Of a stretch of DNA of 64,000 nucleotides, positions 48,033 through 59,721 are shown one piece after another. The position numbers and the translations under genes were made by a program. The notes under the pieces were generated by a model, which saw only the letters and a program-made list of their open reading frames with translations, made no database searches and was not told the origin of the DNA. Every line of letters starts with the position of its first letter. Position 1 is the first letter of the stretch. This DNA is from Istiophorus platypterus. Lineage: Eukaryota > Chordata > Actinopteri > Istiophoriformes > Istiophoridae. The stretch covers positions 1 through 64,000 of the forward strand of contig JADGDC010000365.1 of assembly GCA_016859345.1 (NCBI GenBank), in the 5' to 3' direction.

Positions 48033-49909
48033 TGACAGGAACCACTGGAGGTGACTGAAACACTTGTGGCTGAACCTGATTTGGAAGAGATGGTTGATTT
48101 ACCTGAGGCTGACTCTGCATAACTACAGCTTGTTTCTTTTCCTTCTTCTTATTGTCCACCAGTTGTATTTGATTGAGTTTTCTGAGAATTTCTTGGTCCT
48201 GGTCCTTCAGATCCTGCTCCTTTTTCCTGTGCAGCTCCACTTGATTGATGGGCTATATGATCCGTATGCACACCCTGGGCCATACTTCCCAGGCCAACCA
48301 CTTCTGCCAGTTTGCTTCTTAGTGGCAGGGGCAGTCCCTTCTGTAGTTTGGCTCTCAGGATTGACTGTTCCATCTGGTTCAAGTCTGGGTCATTTCCTGT
48401 GACATTTCTCCATGTCTGATGAGCTCTGGACACATAGGCTCTTGGATTCTCGTCTTGTCCTAGTGGCTCGATGAGGATGTTATCCGGATGTACATTTGTT
48501 GGAAATGTTTCTTTGAGTGCTCTCCACATTTGACCTCTATTTGCAGCAAACAGCTCTGAGTCGAAGACTGCAGTCTTCACATACCGACTGAGACCAGCTT
48601 TCTGTAAGATTTCTTCTATAGCTGTGACTCCAAGAAGGCTTGCCAGAAGTTTCTTGATATCTCCCATGGCGATTTGTGTTCCCACCATGATTTCTTCCAG
48701 CTTTGAGATCCAAGGATATGCTCCATCTTGAAGAATTGGCAGCTTCTCAAGTATGTCGGACATATCTGCACTCTGCCAGGGCTTGTACTCCATGTTCTGT
48801 CCTTTAATTATTACTGGACACATCTTGGCAGATTTCTTCCCTTTCCTTGAACGCAGTGCATATCTCAAATCAAATTTCTGGGGGTCTTTTATTGCACAGC
48901 TCTTTCCTCTGTGTCTACAGCTCCTGTAGTTGGTTCTCCAATGCTCTTCAGCTTTCTGGCTTGGCAGTCATCCAAGTACTTGAGACATTGGTCTATATAC
49001 TTCTCAATTTCTCTCAAAGCCTGCTGTGTGTCCTCTTCAATTCGAGTGCTGGATGACTCTGGGTAGAATCCTCTTGAAACTGAGGTGCCTCTTTTCTCCC
49101 ATTCATCATCACTGTCTTCCAATCACTGTCGTCTAAGCCGTCATCTTCTTGAGTCTCTTTCCTCCAAGATTTGTCTCCTCTTTTTTTCTGCTCTTGCTAG
49201 GATCCGCCTGACTGTAGCATCATAGCCTCCCCAGTTTTCCTCAGGGTCACTCTGATCATAGTCTCCAAGTCTCATCCTCCGGTTCCTTAATCCTTTTCTT
49301 GTATCTAGTTGTGGTGTTTTCTTCTGACCTTTTGAGTTGGGGTACATCCTTATTGTTGTTTCAGCTTGTCCCATTTCAATAACACGATCCTCATTATCTA
49401 TGATCTGATATTTGCCTTCCTGGCTGATCACTGGAAGCTGAGGATAGATCTCGCTGAACGCCGTTTTCTTCTCATACGCGGAGGTTCTTCACTGGGTCCG
49501 TATGTGAGAAGGGTTTGTTGACTTCTGCCATTAGTTTCTCCGTTTCTTTGGCAAGTCTCCCCATTTCTTCTATGCTTTCATATCTTTTCTCCTTTGAAGC
49601 TTCCTTCCATTTCCGTCCTTCGGTTTCAAACAGTTGGAGCATAGCTAGTTCTCTTTGCCTCTTGTCTTTACGTTTTTTTCCTTTCTTCCCTTTCTTTTGA
49701 GCAGCTTTGTAGGAGGACACAAGCACTTGTATTTTTTTAATTACTTCGGGGATAAAGGTTCCTTCTACTGGCCATGGTTGCTCAATATCTGGCCAGCGCC
49801 GGCTCCGTTTGGCTGAAATCTTTGGGATTTCTTTTATCAAGGGATTGTTCTTTAGGACAATGTCAAGAGGCGTGATTATTTTTGGAGTTGTTTCTTCCTT
49901 TCTCGGCAT
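47944..49909 (-). pseudogene. gag: ERV-B gag (frameshifted, 3' end lost)
   Basis: The start matches the ERV-A gag start (ITPLDIVLKNNPLI and PWPVEGTF), taking ATG at 49909. Breaks: a one-base frame disruption near 49470, within the site corresponding to the PPPY late motif; a stop near 49141; and a frame change between 48889 and 48868. Capsid-like sequence (YKPWQSADMSDILEKLP; MHR-like ENPRAYVSRAHQTWRN) is in 48868-48149. The charged helix and Gln/Pro-rich tail (48240-47944) are in the +1 frame. No zinc knuckle, protease or pol follows; env-frame sequence begins immediately. By eye about two thirds identical to ERV-A Gag, so a separate lineage. Confidence 0.85.
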
Positions 49910-49987
49910 TTTAGCTTTTTCAATTTTCTTACTTAGCTTTCTCATGATATTAACTAATAAATCAAACAACCAACTATCAATGAACAA

Positions 49988-50716
49988 ACAAATCTATAAA
50001 TTAATTGATTAGCAAATAGCTAATAAGTCAGTTTTTCAACTTCTTTTAGTCAGCACTTTGGGTTATTTATAATGAATATCTTATCACCTTTTAAGCATTA
50101 AACATTATTATATACCATACATTGAGACCACTCCGTTCTTTTTTTTTTTCTTCTCTGTTTAGCATTAGTCCTTTAATCTTATAGATCTTTTAGCTAATTT
50201 TAAGCATCTCCAAGAATATAGATCACTGCTTAATTCTAAAGTCTAATCTTAACTCCTAATACTAGAATAGTGGCCACATTTCTAAAAATAGCTATTTACA
50301 TGAGCTCTGATCACATACACAGACACACAGTTTCAACATGCAGTGCTGATGTCTCTCCTGGCTGAGAGGCAGAAAGCAAAGAAAAAGAGGGGGGGATTCC
50401 TCTCTGACTTATCAATACACTAGCATTAACTAGTAGACACACAATAGAACAACAAATAAACCACAAACAACATCTATTCTAAAGTTGACTCATTCATACT
50501 GTCCTAAATAAGCATGCTTTTGCCGCTCCCTTATTTCTTTTATTATTCCTTTAATCTAAATTTTTGCTACCTGAGTAAGACAGCACTTTCAATACAAGCA
50601 ACATCATACGTGACCCGTCGATCATCGTAAGAGAGGGCACTTTCTAACTGAAGTAATCTGCTTTTCCAGCCCCCCTTTTTGAGGACTGACCTGAAACTTT
50701 ACCTAGAAAATAACAG
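49988..50716 (-). mobile_element. ERV-B sequence upstream of gag, no 5' LTR recognised
   Basis: AT-rich, with a short purine run (aaagagggggggattcc near 50387) and no frame of note. The 3' LTR sequence does not recur here. Repeat sequence resumes at about 50717 (tttctccttgacatttt). About 200 bp of repeat expected between the two ends of the element is missing, so the 5' end was probably lost in a deletion. Confidence 0.55.
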
Positions 50717-51653
50717 GTTTCTCCTTGACATTTTGAGGGGATGTAACACATTGGAGGCGGATCGGGAGTCTAACGGGAGGGTATTTGGTTTTGTTTGTTT
50801 GTTTTTTTTTGAGGATAGACCGGAGGTTTTCTCTACAGATCACAAACAAGTATAGCAAAGCAAGAAGCGTGTGTGCGCATGCGCCTGAGGGGAGGCGGAG
50901 AAGGATGGCGGACGTGACTCGTCACTCACGTGAGGGTCAGCCGGAAGAAAGTCTATGGAGCGTAATGGCAGCTCGTCGGTTTCTCTGTTTTCTCCATGGC
51001 TGAATCGCCATGACTTCTAGCGTCCAATTTGTAGCTGCATCGGGATCTCCTAGCTTGTCAGGTGAGTGTTTGGTTAACCTGTATTGGCGCTGTAGATTTA
51101 TAGGTGTTGGGCTGACTCCCGTACATTTTTGAGGTGACGTAGCACATTGGGGGGATCGGATTAGGGTTAGGATTGGGGTTAGGAATGGGAAGTAGGGATG
51201 ATACCTAACCCTAACCCATATTCCCCGCAGTTATTACTAGTAAGCACTCAATATAATGAAATAACTTCTAACGAGCCGCTGCAAATTTAATGAGACTTAG
51301 AGCAAATTATTATGATCAAGGAGAAAAGCCTGGGAGGCTCATTGCGTGGTGCTTTAAACAGCAGGAAACGGAGGACAATTTGGACAGTATATAAGGCTCT
51401 GGAAAGATGGATGCCATTGCCTGATTCTCTAATTGGCAGAATAAACATTCTAAAGATGAATATAATACCAAAGTTCTTGGAATTGTTCCAAAATAACCCT
51501 TTGGCCCCATCTAAAGGTATGTTTGACAAATAACACCACTCAATAGAGAATGCAATGAGAAACACTCCAGGCTTCGCCTACCTCTGGTGTATCTTCCATG
51601 TGATGGGGGCTGAACCCTAACCACTTAATTTCCCCCTCCTCCCACATTTCACT
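50717..51653 (+). repeat. Diverged repeat unit, 5' part lost
   Basis: Resumes inside the internal module and runs through motif block, telomere-like stretch (51160-51225) and L1 relic (51231-51610). The CTCF-like site is weaker (ggccccatctaaagg). Confidence 0.88.
50905..51003 (+). CDS. Short ATG frame in older repeat copy (32 codons), speculative
   Basis: Same frame as at 40466. Differs by ccg/cct, cta/ctg and gca/gcg (all silent) in the first 24 codons. It ends earlier because tgg is replaced by tga. Confidence 0.25.
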   Translation: MADVTRHSREGQPEESLWSVMAARRFLCFLHG

Positions 51654-52893
51654 CCTCTTCCTGTGCCGCAGGTACCGCCTCCTCCTGTGAACCAGAGGTT
51701 TTTCCGTGTTGTCTTTGGTGGTGGTGCAGTGAGTACCAGTGTCGAGGTGTCCACCGTATAGTGGACTGTATAGCAGCTGTATAGCCATGATCAGCTTCCT
51801 CAGATAGTCAGGTGAGTGTTCAGCTATGTTGTGTAGGCCTTTCCAACATGCATTGGTTTGTTGACACAAACTAGCAACAGTAGCACGTTATCCTTTTATA
51901 TTCTTACACAAAGGAAGTGTTGGAAGACTTCTGGATAGGAAAAAAAACATAGATTTAATGTATTGTTTTCTGAAAGAGATGTCTTTCTGAGCATAACACA
52001 AAGTAGAAATAGGGCTGTTTCTGGTTTGAGCAAGTATCAAAAAGTTGGAAAAAAAAACAACCCCAAAACAACTTATGTTTTAGTATTGTACCCGTCTTAT
52101 TCTTAAATTTACAGTGAAATTGGTGTGTCAAACCCACTGGATAGAAACATACACCACTTACAATATTTTAGTTTTATTCATTGAAATAAAGCATAACATA
52201 TGCATGGTTTTAATGTATTCACACACCTGGAAAAAGACCCATCTTATCTTACATATTGTCTTTGTGACTCAAGACTCACTGACAGAAACTGAAATAAAAG
52301 CCAATTTTATCTTCATATCCTTCTACCTGTAGCCCAATTGTATGTTAAGTTCAGAAAGACCTGTCATTCTACTGAAAATATTCTCACATATTCTATGAAA
52401 GCTGAAATAAGACACCAATTTGACTTCACATGCTCCTGGTTTTCAGATATGTAAGCAAACTTAAATAATAAAACCAAAGTCTGTCTTCATAATCAATTTG
52501 TGGGGGGAGGGAGGGGGGTACTCATAACCACTATCCCGGTTTTTGTTTGCTTCCTACCCTGTTTCTCTCCTCTGTCCTTTGCCTCAGGTGCCGCCAATCC
52601 TCCCGTGAAGCAGTTTAATCACGCTCAGCCAATTCCACTCAGAATCCACAGGTGTCGGAAAGGGGAAGAATAGTCGGGGCGGCTGCTTTTTTATTTTTTG
52701 TTTGGCTGTCTCCTTGACATTTTGAGGGGATGTAACACATTGGGGGCGGATCGGGAGTCTAACGGGAGAGTATTTGGTTTTGTTTGTTTGTTTTTTTTCG
52801 AGGATAGACCGGAGGTTGTCTCTACAGATCACAAACAAGTATAGAAGAGCAAGCAGCGTGTGTGCGCATGCGCCTGAGGGGAGGCGGAGCAGG

Positions 52894-52992
52894 ATGGCGG
52901 ACGTGACTCGTCACTCACGTGAGGGTCAGCCGGAAGAAAGTCTGTGGAGCGTAATGGCGGCTCGTCGGTTTCTGCGTTTTCTCCGTGGGTGA
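52894..52992 (+). CDS. Short ATG frame in older repeat copy (32 codons), speculative
   Basis: Same frame as at 40466, with ccg/cct silent in the first 24 codons and cgt/cat (H to R) near the end, then TGA. Confidence 0.25.
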   Translation: MADVTRHSREGQPEESLWSVMAARRFLRFLRG

Positions 52993-53403
52993 ATCGCCAT
53001 GACTTCTAGCGTCCAATTTGTAGCTGCATCGGGATCTCCTAGCTTGTCAGAAGAGTGTTTGGTTAACCTGTATTGGCGTTGTAGATTTATAGGTGTTGGG
53101 CTGACTCCCGTATATTTTTGAGGTGACGTAGCACATTGGGGGGATCGGATCAGGGTTAGGATTGGGGTTAGGAATAGGAAGTAGGGAAGATAACCTAACC
53201 CTAACCCATATTCCCCGCAGTTATTACTACTAAGCATTCAATATAATGAAATAACCTCTAACGACGCCGCTGCAAATTTAATGGGACTTAGAGCAAATTA
53301 TTATGATCAAGGGAAAAACCTGGGAGGCTCCTTGCGTGGTGCATTAAACAGCAGGAAACGGAGGACAATTTGGACAGTATATAAGGCTCTGGAAAGATGG
53401 ATG

Positions 53404-53420
53404 CCATTGCCTGATTCTCT
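53404..53420 (+). repeat. Target-site duplication, left copy
   Basis: ccattgcctgattctct, identical to 54931-54947. It flanks the LINE on its 3' side. Confidence 0.95.
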
Positions 53421-54930
53421 CTTCTTCTTCTTCTTCTTTTTCTTTTGGCTTTTCCCTTTAGGGGTCGCCACAGCGAATCAGTGTCCTCCATCTAACCCTG
53501 TCTTCTGCGTCCTCTTCACTCACACCAACTACCTTCATGTCCTCTTTCACTACATCCATAAACCTCCTCTTTGGTCTTCCTCTAGGCCTCCTGCCTGGCA
53601 GTTCAAAACTCAGTATCCTTCTACCAATATATTCACTATCTCCTCTCAGGACATGTCCAAACCATCTCAGTCTGGCCTCTCTGACTTTATCTCCAAAACC
53701 TCTAACATGTGCTGTCCCTCTGATGTACTCATTCCTGATCCTATCCATCCTGGTCACTCCCAGAGAGAACCTCAACATCTTCATCTCTGCTACCTCCAGC
53801 TCTGCCTCCTGTCTTTTCCTCAGTGGCACTGTCTCTAGACCAAACAGCATCGCTGGTCTCACCACAGTTTTGTACACCTTTCCTTACATTTTAGCTGAAA
53901 CTCTTCTATCACACATCACACCTGACACTTTTCTCCACCCGTTCCAGCCTGCCTGCACACGCTTCTTCACCTCTTTTCCACACTCTCCATTGCCCTGGAC
54001 TGTTGACCCTAAGTACTTAAAATCCTCCACCTTCTTTATCTCTTCTCCCTGTAACCTCACTCTTCCACTTGGGTCCCTCTCGTTCGCACACATGTACTCT
54101 GTCTTGCTGCGGCTAACCTTCATTCCTCTCCTTTCCAGGGCAAATCTCCACCTCTCAAGCTTCTCCTCCACCTGTTCCCTGCTCTCACTACATATCACAA
54201 TGTCATCTGCAAACATCATAGTCCATGGAGATTCCTGTCTAACCTCGTCTGTCAGTCTGTCCATCACCATAGCAAACAAGAAGGGGCTTAGAGCTGATCC
54301 CTGATGCAGTCCCACCTCTACCTTGAACTCCTCTGTCACACCTACAGCCTAACACACCTAACCACTGTCTTACAGTCCACATACATGTCCTGCACCACTC
54401 TAACATACTTCTCTGTCACTCCAGACTTCCTCATACAGTACCACAGTTCCTCTCTGGGCACCCTGTCATACGCTTTCTCCAGATCTACAAAGACACAATG
54501 CAGCTCCCTCTGACCTTCCCTGTACTTGTCTATCAACATCCTCAAAGCAGATACTGCATCTGTGGTACTCTTTTTTGGCATGAAGCCATACTGCTGCTCA
54601 CAAATGCTCACTTTTGCCCTTAATCTAGCTTCAACTACTCTTTCCCATAGCTTCATTGCATGGCTCATCAGCTTTATTCCTCTGTAGTTGCCACAGTTCT
54701 GCACATCTCCCTTGTTCTTAAAAATGGGCACCAGCACACTTCTCCTCCATTCCTCAGGCATCTTCTCACTATCATCTATCTAAGATCCTGTTAAACAACC
54801 CAGTCAGAAACTCTACTGCCGCCTCTCCTAGACACTTCCATACCTCCACAGGTATATCATCAGGACCAAGTGCCTTTCCACTCTTCATCCTCTTCAGTGC
54901 CTTCCTCACTTCATCTTTAATAATCTTTGC
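53421..54930 (-). mobile_element. RTE-type LINE, 5'-truncated, minus strand
   Basis: About 1.5 kb. The 3' end is a short tail of (GAA)n-like repeats right after the stop region (cgacccctaaaggg), typical of RTE elements. It has no long poly(A). The 5' end is cut inside the RT region and lacks the endonuclease. A 17-bp duplication of the target (inside the repeat's L1 relic) flanks it, so it inserted by target-primed reverse transcription after the host repeat unit existed. Confidence 0.92.
53458..54761 (-). pseudogene. RTE-type reverse transcriptase, inactivated
   Basis: Minus-strand pieces in order: GNYRGIKLMSHAMKLWERVVE, EQQYGFMPKKSTTDA and VFVDLEKAYDRVPREELW (54761-54342); then the palm motif with catalytic FADD (54202-54213), LHQGSALSPFLFAMVMDRL and FKYLGS (54339-53884); then the C-terminal conserved GRRPRGRPKRRFMDVVKED region (53877-53458). 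A frameshift lies near 54340 and an in-frame stop near 53884. The RTE assignment rests on recalled family motifs. Confidence 0.9.
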
Positions 54931-54947
54931 CCATTGCCTGATTCTCT
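54931..54947 (+). repeat. Target-site duplication, right copy
   Basis: ccattgcctgattctct, matching 53404-53420 exactly. Confidence 0.95.
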
Positions 54948-55180
54948 ACTTCTCTAATTGGCAGAATAAACATTCTAAAGATGAATACAATACCAAAGTT
55001 CTTAGAATTGTTCCAAAAATACACTTTGGCGCCATCTAAAGGTATGTTTGACAAATAACACCACTCAATAGAGAATGGAATAAGAAACAGTCCAGGCTTC
55101 GCCTACCTCTGGTGTATCTTCCATGTGATGGGGGCTGAGCCCTAACCACTCAATTTCCCCCTCCCTCCCACATTTCACTC

Positions 55181-57356
55181 CTCTTCCCTGTGCCGCAGGT
55201 ACCGCCGCTCCTCCTGTGAACCAGAGGTTTTTCCGTGTTGTCTTTGGTGGTGGTCGCAGTGAGTACCCTTGTCGAGGTGTCCACCGTATAGTGGACTGTA
55301 CAGCAGCTGTATAGCCGCGGATCAGCTTCCTCAGATAGTCAGGTGAATGTTCAGCTATGTTGTATAGGCCTTTCCAACATGCATTGGTTTGTTGACACAA
55401 ACTAACAACAGTAGCACGTTATCCTTTTATATTCTTACACAAAGGAAGTGTTGGAAGACTTCTGGATAGGAAAAAAAACATAGCTTTAATGTGAGTATTG
55501 CTTTCTGAAAGAGATGTCTTTCTGAGCATAACACAAAGTAAAAATAGGGCTGTTTCTGGTTTGAGCAAGTATCAAAAAGTTGGGAAAAAAAACAGCTTCT
55601 GTCTTAGTATTGTACCTGTCTTATTCTTAAATTTACAGTGAAATAGGTGTGTCAAACCCACTGGATAGAAACATACACGACTTAAAATATTTTAGTTTTA
55701 TTCATTGAAATAAAGCACAACATATGCATGGTTTTAGTGTATTCACACACCTGGAAAAGACCCATCTTATCTTACATATTGTCTTTGTGACTCAAGACTC
55801 ACTGACAGAAACTGAAAAGCAAATTTTATCTTCTTATCCTTCTACTTGTAGCCCAATTGTATGTTAAGTTCAGAAAGACCTGTCTTTCTACTGAAAATAT
55901 TCTCACATATTCTATGAAAGCTGAAATAAGACACCAATTTGACCTCACATGCTCCTGGTTTTCAGATATGTACACAAACTTAAATAATAAAACTAAAGTC
56001 TGTCTTCATAATCAATTTGTGGGGGGAGGAAGGGAGGTGGGTAATCGTAACCACTATCCCAGTTTTTGTTTGTTTGCTTCCTACCCTGTTTCTCTCTGTC
56101 CTTTGCCTCAGGTGCCGCCCATCATCCCGTGAAGCAGTTCAATCACGCGCAGCCAATTCCACTCAGCATCCACAGGTGTCGGAAAGGGGAAGAATGGTTG
56201 CTCCAATATTTGGTGAAACCTGAAATGAAATCACAATGTTGTCACATACTTCTATATATACAGAAACTCAAATAACAAAACCGAGGTGTGTCTTCAAATT
56301 ATTTTTGTATACATTTGTAGGTGAAGTAGCACTATGGGGGCTAGTCGGGATGCTAACAGGAGAGTATTTGGGTGTTTTACTTTTTTTTTTTTCGACGATA
56401 GACCAGAGGTTTTCTATACAGGGCATATGTATATCGTAGCATAGCAAGCAGCATGTTTATGCGCATGCGCCTGAGGTTAGGTGAAGTTGGGTGGTAGACG
56501 TGACCCCTGACCCTTGACTCACGTCACGTGACGGTCAGCCGGAGCATAATGGCGCCTCGTGGTTTTCTGTTTTCTCCGTGGGTGTTTGCCTGACTCCCGT
56601 ACACTTTTAGGTGCCGTAGCACTATGGGGGCTGGTCGGGATGCTAACGGGAGAGTATTTGGGTGTTTTTCTTTATTTTTTTTCGACGATAGACGAGAGGT
56701 TTTCTCCGTGGGTGGTTGCCATGATTACCGGCGTCCATTTTGTAGCCGCATGGGGCTGTTCTAGCTTGTCAAGTGAGTGTTTTGTTAGCCGACATTAGCA
56801 TCGTAGATGTATATGTGTCCGGCTGACTCCCGTACATTTGTAGGTGACGTAGCACATTTGGGGGGATAGGATTAGGGTTAGGAATAGGAAATAGGGATGA
56901 TAACCTAACCCTAACCCATATTCCCCGCAGTTATTACTACTAAGCACTCAATATAATGAAATAACCTCTAACGAGGCCGTTGCAAATTTAATGAGACCTA
57001 GAGCTAATTATTATGATCAAGGGGAAAAGCCTGGGAGGCTCCTTGCGTGGTGCATTAAACAGCAGGAAACGGAGGACAATTTGGACAGTATATAAGGCTC
57101 TGGAAAGATGGATGCCATTGCCTGATTCTCTAATTGCCAGAATAAACATTCTAAAGATGAATATAATACCAAAGTTCTCAGAATTGTTCCAAAATAACCC
57201 TTTGGCGCCATCTAAAGGTATGTTTGACAAATAACACCACTCAATAGAGAATGGAATAAGAAACACTCCAGGCTTCGCCTACCTCTGGTGTATCTTCCAT
57301 GTGATGGGGGCTGAGCCCTAACCACTCAATTTCCCCTTCCCTCCCACATTTCACTC
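55181..57356 (+). repeat. Diverged repeat unit (closest to array consensus)
   Basis: A full 2.18 kb unit with G tract 56021-56041, NRF-1-like palindrome 56461-56470, motif block of the array type (no short ATG frame) and L1 relic 56930-57310. The internal intron keeps its acceptor (56773-56843). CTCF-like site is ggcgccatctaaagg. Confidence 0.9.
56773..56843 (+). other. Intron-like segment, 71 nt
   Basis: Follows cttgtcaa. The donor is gtgagtg, the branch-like element is ggctgac near 56820, and it ends in catttgtag. The upstream exon end aa is weaker than the usual cag. Confidence 0.35.
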
Positions 57357-58651
57357 CTCTTCCCTGTGCAGGTACCGCGCTCCTCCTGTGAACCAGAGGT
57401 TTTCGTGTTGTCTTAGGTGGTGGTCGCAGTGAGTACCAGTGTCGAGGTGTCCACCGTATAGTGGACTGTACAGAGGCTGTATAGCCGCGGATCAGCTTCC
57501 TCAGATAGTCAGGTGAATGTTCAGCTATGTTGTATAGGCCTTTCCAACATGCATTGGTTTGTTGACACAAACTAACAACAGTAGCACGTTATCCTTTTAT
57601 ATTCTTACACAAAGGAAGTGTTGGAAGACTTCTGGATAGGAAAAAAAACATAGCTTTAATGTATTGTTTTCTGAAAGATGTCTTTCTGAGCATAACACAA
57701 AGTAAAAATAGGGCTGTTTCTGGTTTGAGTAAGTATCAAAAAGTTGGGGAAAAAAAACAGCTTCTGTCTTAGTATTGTACCCGTCTTATTCTTAAATTTA
57801 CAGTGAAATAGGTGTGTCAAACCCACTGGATAGAAACATACACCACTTACAATATTTTAGTTTTATTCATTGAAATAAAGCACAACATATGCATGGTTTT
57901 AGTGTATTCAATCACCTGGAAAAAGACCCATCTTATCTTACATATTGTCTTTGTGACTCAAGACTCACTGACAGAAACTGAAAAGCAAATTTTATCTTCT
58001 TATCCTTCTACTTGTAGCCCAATTGTATGTTAAGTTCAGAAAGACCTGTCTTTCTACTGAAAATATTCTCACATATTCTATGAAAGCTGAAATAAGACAC
58101 CAATTTGACCTCACATGCTCCTGGTTTTCAGATATGTACACAAACTTAAATAATAAAACTAAAGTCTGTCTTCATAATCAATTTGTGGGGGGAGGGAGGG
58201 AGGGAGGGAGGGAGGGGGTACTTGTAACCACTATCCCAGTTTTTGTTTGTTTGCTTCCTACCCTGTTTCTCTGTCCTTTGCCTCAGGTGCCGCCCATCAT
58301 CCCGTGAAGCAGTTCAATCACGCGCAGCCTTTCCACTCAGCATCCACAGGTGTCGGAAAGGGGAAGAATGGTTGCTCCAATATTTGGTGAAACCTGAAAT
58401 GAAATCACAATGTTGTCACATACTTCTATATATACAGAAACTCAAATAACAAAACCGAGGTGTGTCTTCAAATTATTTTTGTATACATTTGTAGGTGAAG
58501 TAGCACTATGGGGGCTAGTCGGGATGCTAACGGTAGAGTATTTGGGTGTTTTTTTTTTTTTTGACGATAGACCAGAGGTTTTCTCCGTGGGTGGTTGCCA
58601 TGATGCCCGGCGTCCATTTTGTAGCTGCATGGGGCTCTCCTAGCTTGGCAG

Positions 58652-58720
58652 GTGAGTGTTTAGTTAACCGACATTAGCCTCGTAGATTTATGTGTCCGGC
58701 TGACTCCCGTACACTTTTAG
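58652..58720 (+). other. Intron-like segment, 69 nt
   Basis: cttggcag then gtgagtg; ggctgac branch-like site near 58700; ends acacttttag. The following exon starts gtgccgtagcac, as in the other modules. Confidence 0.4.
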
Positions 58721-59062
58721 GTGCCGTAGCACTATGGTGGCTAGTCGGATGCTAACGGGAGAGTATTTGGGTGTTTTTATTTTTTTTTCGACGATAGACC
58801 AGAGGTTTTCTATACAGGGCTTATGTATATCGTAGCATAGCAAGCAGCATGTTTCTGCGCATGCGCCTGAGGTTAGGTGAAGTTGGGTGGTAGACGTGAC
58901 CCCTGACCCTTGACTCACGTCACGTGACGGTCAGCCGGAGCATAATGGCGCCTCGTGGTTTTCTTTGTTTTCTCCGTGGGTGTTTGCCTGACTCCCGTCC
59001 ATTTGTAGGTAACGGAGCACTATGGGGGCTAGTCGGGATGCTAACAGGAAAGCATTTGGGTG

Positions 59063-59096
<34 letters not shown>

Positions 59097-59186
59097 CGAC
59101 GATAGACCAGAGGTTTACTCCGTGGGTGGTTGCCATGATTACCGGCGTCCATTTTGTAGCCGCATGGGGCTCTTCTAGCTTGTCAG

Positions 59187-59257
59187 GTGAGTGTTTAGTT
59201 AACCTACATTAGCCTCGTAGATTTACATGTGTCCGGCTGACTCCCGTACATTTGTAG
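59187..59257 (+). other. Intron-like segment, 71 nt
   Basis: cttgtcag then gtgagtg, ggctgac near 59240, ending catttgtag. It is the last intact module before the provirus. Confidence 0.4.
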
Positions 59258-59303
59258 GTGCCGTAGCACTATGGGGGCTAGTTGGGATGCTAACGGGAGA
59301 GTA

Positions 59304-59697
59304 TGAGGTGTCTGGTGTACATTAGAGCGTGGAGACAAATGGTTGTTTAAGTTAGAGACCCCAGGGTCAAAGGGTTAACCTTTGGGGGTTGAAGGTCCAC
59401 GGGAAATGGGGTTTTCTCCTTTCACGCTTAGCTGTAAAAACAAAAGAGACTATATCTGACAAGGACCATTTGTTTCACCTTAGATTTGGGGTGAAGCCAT
59501 TTGGGTATAAAAGGGGCTGTCTAGAGATGTAAAGACAGAGCATTCAGATCGGGCCACATGCTCTCCAGACAATCCATGGTGTCTGTTTGATGCTGAAACT
59601 TCCTTGTAATAAACTTCATTATACAAGCAAGACAGTGTCAGCGGAGATTCCTTCTTCATCTACACATCATCGCAACAACAAGAAGAATTATACCACA
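59304..59697 (+). mobile_element. ERV-A 5' LTR (plus strand)
   Basis: Starts TGAGGTGTCTGGTG and appears to end ATACCACA. It has TATAAAA at 59506-59512 and AATAAA at 59608-59613, about 100 bases apart, consistent with a U3-R-U5 layout. The minus-strand LTR copies share its start and TATA. The exact 3' end is uncertain by a few bases. It interrupts a repeat unit at gagagta; the other flank lies beyond the window. Confidence 0.85.
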
Positions 59698-59703
59698 AGA
59701 AAT

Positions 59704-59721
59704 TGGCGTCACAAACTCCGG
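59704..59721 (+). other. Candidate primer-binding site
   Basis: TGGCGTCACAAACTCC begins with the expected TGG, a few bases after the LTR end, and recurs in the minus-strand copy (with one change, cgaactcc). I could not assign the primer tRNA. Confidence 0.4.

Larger units (their letters stand above)
51654..55180 (+). repeat. Diverged repeat unit split by a LINE insertion
   Basis: About 2.0 kb of repeat interrupted at 53421-54930. The G tract is short (52502-52518). The second exon-like module and the motif block are present; the donor of the internal module is mutated to cagaagagtg. Confidence 0.88.
57357..59303 (+). repeat. Diverged repeat unit, interrupted by the ERV-A provirus
   Basis: The first acceptor is shortened (cctgtgcagg). 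G tract is a long (GGGA)n at 58187-58218. Internal modules are duplicated (58490-58720 and 58720-59300), each with a donor. Ends at gctaacgggagagta, where the LTR begins. Confidence 0.9.

Noticed and set aside
53537..54304. Long plus-strand frame across the LINE
   Set aside because: It is the antisense of the RTE reverse transcriptase, whose minus-strand motifs are unmistakable.
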